A stretch of 22,518 nt of DNA, taken from positions 92,222 through 114,739 of the forward strand of contig BFEA01000665.1 of assembly GCA_003427395.1 (NCBI GenBank). The letters run 5' to 3'. Under the pieces are notes generated by a model. That model did not search any database. It saw only the letters and a list, made by a program, of their open reading frames with translations, and was not told the DNA's origin. Below, in pieces: positions 18,419-22,518 of this stretch. The stretch comes from Chara braunii (Eukaryota > Streptophyta > Charophyceae > Charales > Characeae). Made by a program: the position numbers and the translations under genes. The first letter of the stretch is position 1; each line of letters starts with the position of its first letter.

Positions 18419-18806
18419 CACCGCCATGGAAGGAGGTTGGGGATAACCCCTCTGAAACAGCGCAAGGCTAGTAGAGGTGGCGATCCTTGGCGGGCGGCGG
18501 CACTGCGGCTCTGGTTCAGTTGTCTGGCTGAACCCGATTCCAAGCCCATGGCTGGAGCAGCAGCAGACCCCCGGGGTCTCCCAGGGCTATCGGGTCGTTT
18601 GGGCCTCCCAGCCAGCACCTGCAAACGGAGGAGGAGGGATAACCCCCCGTTGCCCTCCTGGATCCACAACAATAGATTGACACAGGACTCGAGGGGAACT
18701 CCGTGGCTCGTCTGCTAGTTCAGTATCGGTCGGAATCATGCCACTGGGCACGCCCTTGAATCTCGCAGTAGTCCACTGTCAAGTCAACCCCTTGATCCAA
18801 AAAGAA

Positions 18807-18952
18807 GCTTCGCCAGTGGGCTCTGAATACCCCTGTAGTTGTGCCTGTGCTCTGCTTGCTTAGCCAAACCTGGGAAAAGAGCTTTTGCTAGTGGTTTCTG
18901 ATTACTCCTGTGGTTGTGCTCCCGTTCTGTTTGCTCAGCCGAAGCCGGGCAA
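18807..18952. repeat. 74-bp imperfect tandem duplication
   Basis: Units at 18807-18880 and 18881-18952 share the order GCTT..GC.AGTGG, TCTGA.TAC.CCTGT.GTTGTG, TCTG.TTGCT.AGCC and CCGGG/CTGGG. Function unknown. The rest of 18691-19061 shows nothing recognisable. Confidence 0.75.
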
Positions 18953-19080
18953 TGGCGCTAGTACACTGACTCTTCTATATTTCGTATGGAACACTAAGCG
19001 GTTCCCAGCACGCGCTGCTCGCCACAAATAGTGTCCCCTACACCCCCCCCAAAAAAATACTAGAAAGCCAAGCAGACCCA

Positions 19081-19188
19081 GTCCTTCGGGACGTCTGCTA
19101 AAATTGGAATGATACAGAGAAGATTAGCATGGCCCCTGCATAAGGATGACACTAATAAATTGAGAAATGGTCCAAATTCAAAAAATAA
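19081..19188 (+). pseudogene. U6: U6 snRNA retropseudogene with TSD
   Basis: Near-complete plant-type U6: the 5' stem GTCCTTCGGGAC, AAAATTGGAATGATACAGAGA, AGATTAGCATGGCCCCTGC, AAGGATGACAC and a 3' end GAGAAATGGTCCAAATT. The ACAGAGA box is intact. Differences include AACGATAC to AATGATAC and a changed segment after GATGACAC. The pol III terminator T-run is replaced by an A-rich tail (CAAAAAATAA, 19179-19188). Flanking 18-bp direct repeats (19062-19079 and 19189-19206) differ at one base. No TATA/USE promoter lies upstream. This is the signature of LINE-mediated retroposition of a U6 transcript. Confidence 0.93.
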
Positions 19189-19339
19189 AGAAAGCCAAGC
19201 ACACCCCTTTAAAGTTTGAACCTCTTCAGATCCCCTTTATACCCCATACCCCCCCCCTGATAAGCTAGATTCTGACTGCTAGGGTTGAGCACAGATCCGG
19301 CCAGAAGTCAGATAAACCCCTCACACCGCCCCACCTTCA

Positions 19340-19915
19340 GACAATCTGGTTTGCAGGGAAGGTCTCACGAGTACAGCTGCCAACCACCCGTGGTCGGTAC
19401 CCCAGCCACGCCACACCTGGCCACGGGCACCCAGCGATGCACTGTTTTGAAGGTGGGGGCAGGTCGTGGTTTAAGCAAAACAATCTTTTTTCCAGGGGGT
19501 ACCTCACAAGTACAGCTGCCAAGCACCCATGGTCAGTACCCCGACCACCCCATGGCTGGCGACGGGCACCCGGTGATGCATAGTTTTGGAGGTGGGGGCA
19601 GGTTCGTGGTTTAAGCAAAACAATCTTTTTTTCAGGGGGGACCTCACGACTACAGCTGCCAAGCACCCGTGGTCAGGTACCCCGACCACCCCACGGCCGG
19701 CAACAGGCACCCGGCGATGCATAATTTTGGAGGTGGGGACAGGTTTGTGGTTTAAGCAAAATAATCTTTTTTTCAGGGGGGACCTCACGAGTACAGCTGC
19801 CAAGCACCCGTTGTCAGTACCCTGACCACCCCACGGCTGAGGACGGGCACCCGGCGATGCATAGTTTTGAAGGTGGGGGCAGTAGTGGTTTACACAAAAG
19901 TCTGGTGCAATCTGA
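19340..19915. repeat. Minisatellite, about 140-bp unit, four copies
   Basis: Unit starts marked by CTCACRAGTACAGCTGCCAA lie at about 19363, 19503, 19643 and 19784, so the periods are 140, 140 and 141 bp. A partial unit (CAATCTG..TTGCAGG) flanks each end. Units share GCACCC, GGGCACCCGGCGATGCAT, TTTTGGAGGTGGGG and GGTTTAAGCAAAACAATCTTTTTT. The array stays open in frames on both strands (for example minus 20016-19504). Because 140 is not a multiple of three, each unit is read in a different frame, so a real protein repeat is unlikely. Confidence 0.95.
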
Positions 19916-20219
19916 CTTGCAGGTGTCTTCTTCTGGGAAGAAAACCCTGTGCCAACTGTCAGTAGATTGCGCGTGGAACCGCAGCAGAACAGTGTGGAAC
20001 TAACTAGAGCATTCACATCGCCAAACTTCCCGGAGAACTAACAGAAGTTACTAATTAGTAGTATTCTTTCCTCTTCAGTCATTGGATCAACCGTGATCAC
20101 GTGACGACAACTCCTACTCAAACACTCGGAACACATGTAAGTGCACTTCCCATGGAGATGGAGCCTTCTTTGCTAGTGTTTTTTTTTTCTAATTAAAAAA
20201 AAAAAACATATATTGTACT
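19916..20219. other. Unrecognised intergenic sequence
   Basis: Contains an oligo(T)-oligo(A) palindrome at about 20179-20207. No gene seen. Confidence 0.45.
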
Positions 20220-20230
20220 ATTTTTGCTGG

Positions 20231-20385
20231 TGGTTTTTTATTTTTTTAAAAGGAAGCTGCAGTTTTATTATATAAATTATTATAAACAAACACTGAGGCC
20301 GGGAATTCCCCAACATCTCAACCCGGAAAGTGCTGGGGCCATAACCCATATTAGGCTTTGAGCTGGAAAACGTGTCCAGCGTCCC
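20231..20385 (-). mobile_element. Short retroposon starting with the LINE 3'-UTR core hairpin (copy 4)
   Basis: On the minus strand the element begins exactly GGGACGCTGGACACG (from 20385), followed by TTTTCCAGC, so the first core hairpin of the LINE 3' UTR is present. The sequence then diverges. It can fold a further stem (CCCCAGCA with TGTTGGGG) and ends A-rich (TTTTAAAAAAATAAAAAACC). An 11-bp direct repeat ATTTTTGCTGG flanks it (20220-20230 and 20386-20396), consistent with a TSD, although its T-richness lowers the weight. The sharp 5' end at GGGACGC suggests that this is where the RNA starts in this family. Confidence 0.65.
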
Positions 20386-20492
20386 ATTTTTGCTGGTTTT
20401 TTTGTTTCAGGGAAAAAGAGAAAATGATGAAGGCTGATTTATTCTGAAAGACCACAAAGACGGCATAGCAACAAAGTGCTCATGAGCATCCT

Positions 20493-20757
20493 TATTTCTT
20501 TCTTTCTTTCTTCTTCTTCTTCTCCTTTCAAAAGGGAAAAAGAAAGAAAGGTTGACGGCCTTGAGATATCATCATTGAACTGACCGGCCCCAGGTAATTC
20601 AGAATGTTTTTTCTTTTTCTGTTCATCTGATTGCATCTCGATTCAACCTCAGATCTGTATTTCAACAGTTCATGACTGTACCAAATGAGCTAGTCCCGTT
20701 GGTTGTTCTTTCTTTCTTTGTTTGTTTCTTTCTTCTTTATTTGGCTTTTTTTTTAAT
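20493..20757 (-). mobile_element. tRNA-derived SINE, copy 2 (minus strand)
   Basis: On the minus strand the tRNA-like head has box A (TAGCTCATTTGG, plus 20681-20692) and box B (GAGGTTGAATCGAG, 20637-20650). The body follows (about 20554-20607) and then a purine-rich tail (about 20493-20553). Flanking 23-bp direct repeats, both containing GCTCATGAGCATCCT, lie at 20470-20492 and 20758-20780 with two mismatches: a strong TSD. The head aligns with the copy at 345-415 through box A, TTGAAATA and box B. As in copy 1, an A-rich segment lies 5' of the head inside the TSDs. Confidence 0.85.
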
Positions 20758-20780
20758 AACGAAATGCTCATGAGCATCCT

Positions 20781-21389
20781 ACCATATCGCTCGCGTAGTT
20801 AGTACTCACCTCTCCTTTCTATCTTTAAGAGATGGGGAGGAGTTCTGCCTCCTCAATGTAACTTTATCCCTTCGGATAACACCTTCTTTGGCCTGTTGTG
20901 GGTCTGTATGCCTCGAGCGATGCATTTTGTGTACTTTGGCCCTCAGTTTGCGGTGCAGCTGGTTGTGCTTTCAAAGGAGGAGCGAAAACAATCCAACCAA
21001 ACATAAACAGCAAATACACACAACAGAGAGAGAGAGAGAGAGAGGTTTCAAAGTTCAATCTGTGAAGGCAGGGGAACGGCTCCTCAACCTCGACTCACCA
21101 AAATTATGTCTCTGCCTTTTTCTTTTCGTCAAGGTGTGAGTAAGGTTGGGAGGAGGGTTTTCAGAGTTGGGCATTGAGCAATGATAGCCTCTTTCGTTGT
21201 TTCCTTTTATGTTTCTAATCATAGCCTTTCAATACAAAACTGGAAAAGCACATTCCAGATGTGATGCGATGCGAAAATGAAGAGTTACGTCGCAGTGAAG
21301 CTCGATCATCCTATCTATGAAGCACAAGTACACACTGCCAACATATATATGAGATGAATGATGGGAGTTTTATATTGGCCTTCCGATCT
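20781..21389. other. Unrecognised sequence with (GA)n
   Basis: Contains a (GA)n microsatellite at 21024-21044 and a small inverted repeat GAGGAG/CTCCTC near 20837-20852. No convincing coding frame or RNA gene. Confidence 0.5.
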
Positions 21390-21840
21390 AGCTACACGGC
21401 CATGCCAGGGTATATCACTGGCCGAGTGGGTCAATAGAGCGGGTTTTATAGCTGTGACCAGGGTTGTCGAGCCCTGGCCCCGGGCCCCCGGCGGGGGTCC
21501 GGGGGTCTGGGGGTGGGCACCCCCAAACCCGGCTCCGGACACCCCGCCCCGCCTCCCCCAAAAAAAAGAAAATTGTGGGGGGTGCGCAGCGAGAGCGCGC
21601 ACCCCGTGGGGTTTTGTGCCCTCCCCCCCAGACCCCCCCCAGGGCCACACCCACCACTGGGGGGACCGGGGTAGCTGCGGGTGCGGGGCCGGGGGCGGGG
21701 CCAACAGCCAGCAGGGGTGGGGTTGAGTGCTGGCGGGGCCAGGGGTGCGGGGCGCGGGGCTCAGGGCGGGGGCGGGGGTGGGCGCGGGGGTGCGGGCGGG
21801 GCCGGGGGTCGGCGCGGGGGTATGGTGGAATCTTATGGAA
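21390..21840 (+). mobile_element. GC-rich element with tRNA-like head (candidate SINE)
   Basis: The head has a perfect box A (TGGCCGAGTGGG, 21419-21430) and, 31 bp on, a box B-like string GGGTTGTCGAGCCC (21461-21474), which is the tRNA T-arm consensus with a small insertion. The following 350 bp is extremely G+C-rich and structured. A 20-bp arm (21501-21520) pairs with 21616-21637. Inside it lies a hairpin GGGGTGCGC (21579-21587) with GCGCACCCC (21597-21605). The last part (about 21660-21820) is a G-rich array with many GGGG runs. GC drops sharply at 21830. No A-tail or TSD was found, so the boundaries are approximate. Long frames on both strands here are compositional. Confidence 0.6.
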
Positions 21841-22518
21841 TAAGTGCTTCCTTTTTTTCCCTAAATTTGTATCTTCAAGTGTGAATTCCGATCGCTCGGC
21901 TTTTAAGCCGGAACTTCCCTGGACAAGATTGTCTGACAGTCTGTGATTGCTCTCCACTTGTTCTTCCCTCCTGGTCTGCGTCTATACTCTCTCTCTCTCT
22001 CGGATCCCACAGTCCTTCGGGCGATCCAGCATACCGAAAGTCCAGACTACAACCAGCTCGTCGGGACTTTTCGACTCACACCTTCCTTCATACCATCTAG
22101 CCACGGCTTCCCGGAAGTGGGCTGATGAGTCGAGAGAGATTTTCGGGAGCGTTTGCGAAATTTATAGCTGCGGAAAAGAAGATAGATGCTAGGAAGGGTT
22201 AGGACTGAGACAGGGAGGAGTAGGGGAAGGCTCAGGGATTGCCCGACGAAAGCGATGTTGATCCTTTGGATCCCAGTTGCAGCCAATCTGAATCGTCGTG
22301 TATCAGGAATTTCCTTCTTACACAGCTCGTCTCCTTAGCTAGGGGAAGTGAAAGGGGGTCGACAGGGTATTTCGGCGCGGGGATCAGAGCGGGAAGAAGA
22401 AGAGCGCAAAGAATAGCGTGAAACGGAACCAAGATTCAGACGATCAAGAAGGAGAGAAAAGGCGCGCAAGGTCGAAAGAGAGATGGAAAACGGTTACAGA
22501 GAGAGAAGGAGCGTGAGC
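21841..22518. other. Purine-rich sequence, no gene recognised
   Basis: Contains a (TC)n patch near 21990. From about 22350 to the window end it is purine-rich and open in several frames (for example a Lys/Arg/Glu-rich frame 22352-22499). It could be the 5' region of a gene beyond the window, but no start codon context, domain or splice site decides this. Confidence 0.35.

Larger units (their letters stand above)
16945..18690 (+). mobile_element. Second L1-clade LINE, 5'-truncated and inactive
   Basis: It starts in the post-RT region, where the first block (LRQPLFCNHWIVDRQGKPW...W..W...) aligns with 7840-8000 of the first LINE. It continues through the zf-RVT-like segment to a C-terminus ending at 18416-18418 and a 3' UTR. 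The endonuclease and RT are absent. The 3' region contains GGCTGAACCCGATTC (18526-18540) and CCACAACAATAGATTG (18664-18679), which resemble the core hairpins of the LINE 1 3' UTR but are further apart. The protein-level divergence indicates a different subfamily. No poly(A) or TSD was found. Confidence 0.8.

Noticed and set aside
21315-21957. Overlapping 120-180-codon Gly/Pro/Arg-rich frames on both strands of the GC-rich element
   Set aside because: Explained by extreme GC content; no domain, and both strands are equally open.
22110-22160. CTGATGAG, as in a hammerhead ribozyme core
   Set aside because: No stem II closing onto GAAAC and no matching cleavage-site stems. The same string near 3877 also lacks the rest of the core.
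1-22518. LTR retrotransposon, CRISPR array or bacterial-type operon
   Set aside because: No paired TG...CA terminal repeats with primer-binding site, no regularly spaced identical short repeats, and no ribosome-binding-site-led clustered frames were seen.

Overview
The window reads as nuclear DNA of a streptophyte (plant-lineage) eukaryote: an intergenic, repeat-packed stretch with almost no intact coding capacity. The plant call rests mainly on a U6 snRNA-derived copy at 19081-19178. It has the plant-type 5' stem (GTCCTTCGGGAC) and the plant-type 3' end (GAGAAATGGTCC) and lacks the animal 5' hairpin. L1-clade LINE remains with an APE endonuclease and a zf-RVT-like C-terminus, tRNA-derived SINEs and a hAT-like MITE fit a plant genome. 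I cannot name the species; a charophyte or an early-diverging land plant is only a guess.

Layout. 1-860: (TA)n, then a tRNA-derived SINE on the minus strand with target-site duplications (TSDs). 860-1210: a non-autonomous hAT-like element with 10-bp terminal inverted repeats and a perfect 8-bp TSD. 1219-3840: mostly unrecognised sequence with a decayed U6-like copy at about 2650. 3861-4113: a poly(A)-ended retroposon with conserved RNA hairpins. 4985-9830: a 5'-truncated, multiply broken LINE (endonuclease, RT, zf-RVT region, C-terminal domain, hairpin-rich 3' UTR). 9850-12065: minisatellites, polypyrimidine tracts, a (CA)n tract and an isolated TATA box. 12066-12941 (minus): a 291-codon open frame with a poly-Gly tract, the best candidate for a host exon. 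13143-13378: a second poly(A)-ended copy of the hairpin retroposon. 13380-15985: unrecognised. 15989-16562: a tandem duplication of a unit with tRNA-like pol III boxes. 16945-18690: a second, diverged, 5'-truncated LINE. 19081-19188: a U6 retropseudogene with TSD and A-rich tail. 19340-19915: a minisatellite of about 140 bp period. 20231-20385 and 20493-20757: two short minus-strand retroposons with TSDs. 21390-21840: a very GC-rich element with a tRNA-like head. 21841-22518: purine-rich sequence, nothing recognised.

How the parts relate. LINE machinery explains most of the window. The hairpin block in the 3' UTR of the first LINE recurs as two short poly(A)-ended insertions and partly in the second LINE's 3' region, and its first hairpin forms the 5' end of a short TSD-bounded retroposon. 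Stem arms differ between copies while loops are kept (AATCAATGYTG, TGCTNNTATCA, CCACCAATAGAT). That pattern suggests an RNA structure recognised by the LINE reverse transcriptase. The U6 pseudogene and the tRNA SINEs look like further products of LINE activity in trans.
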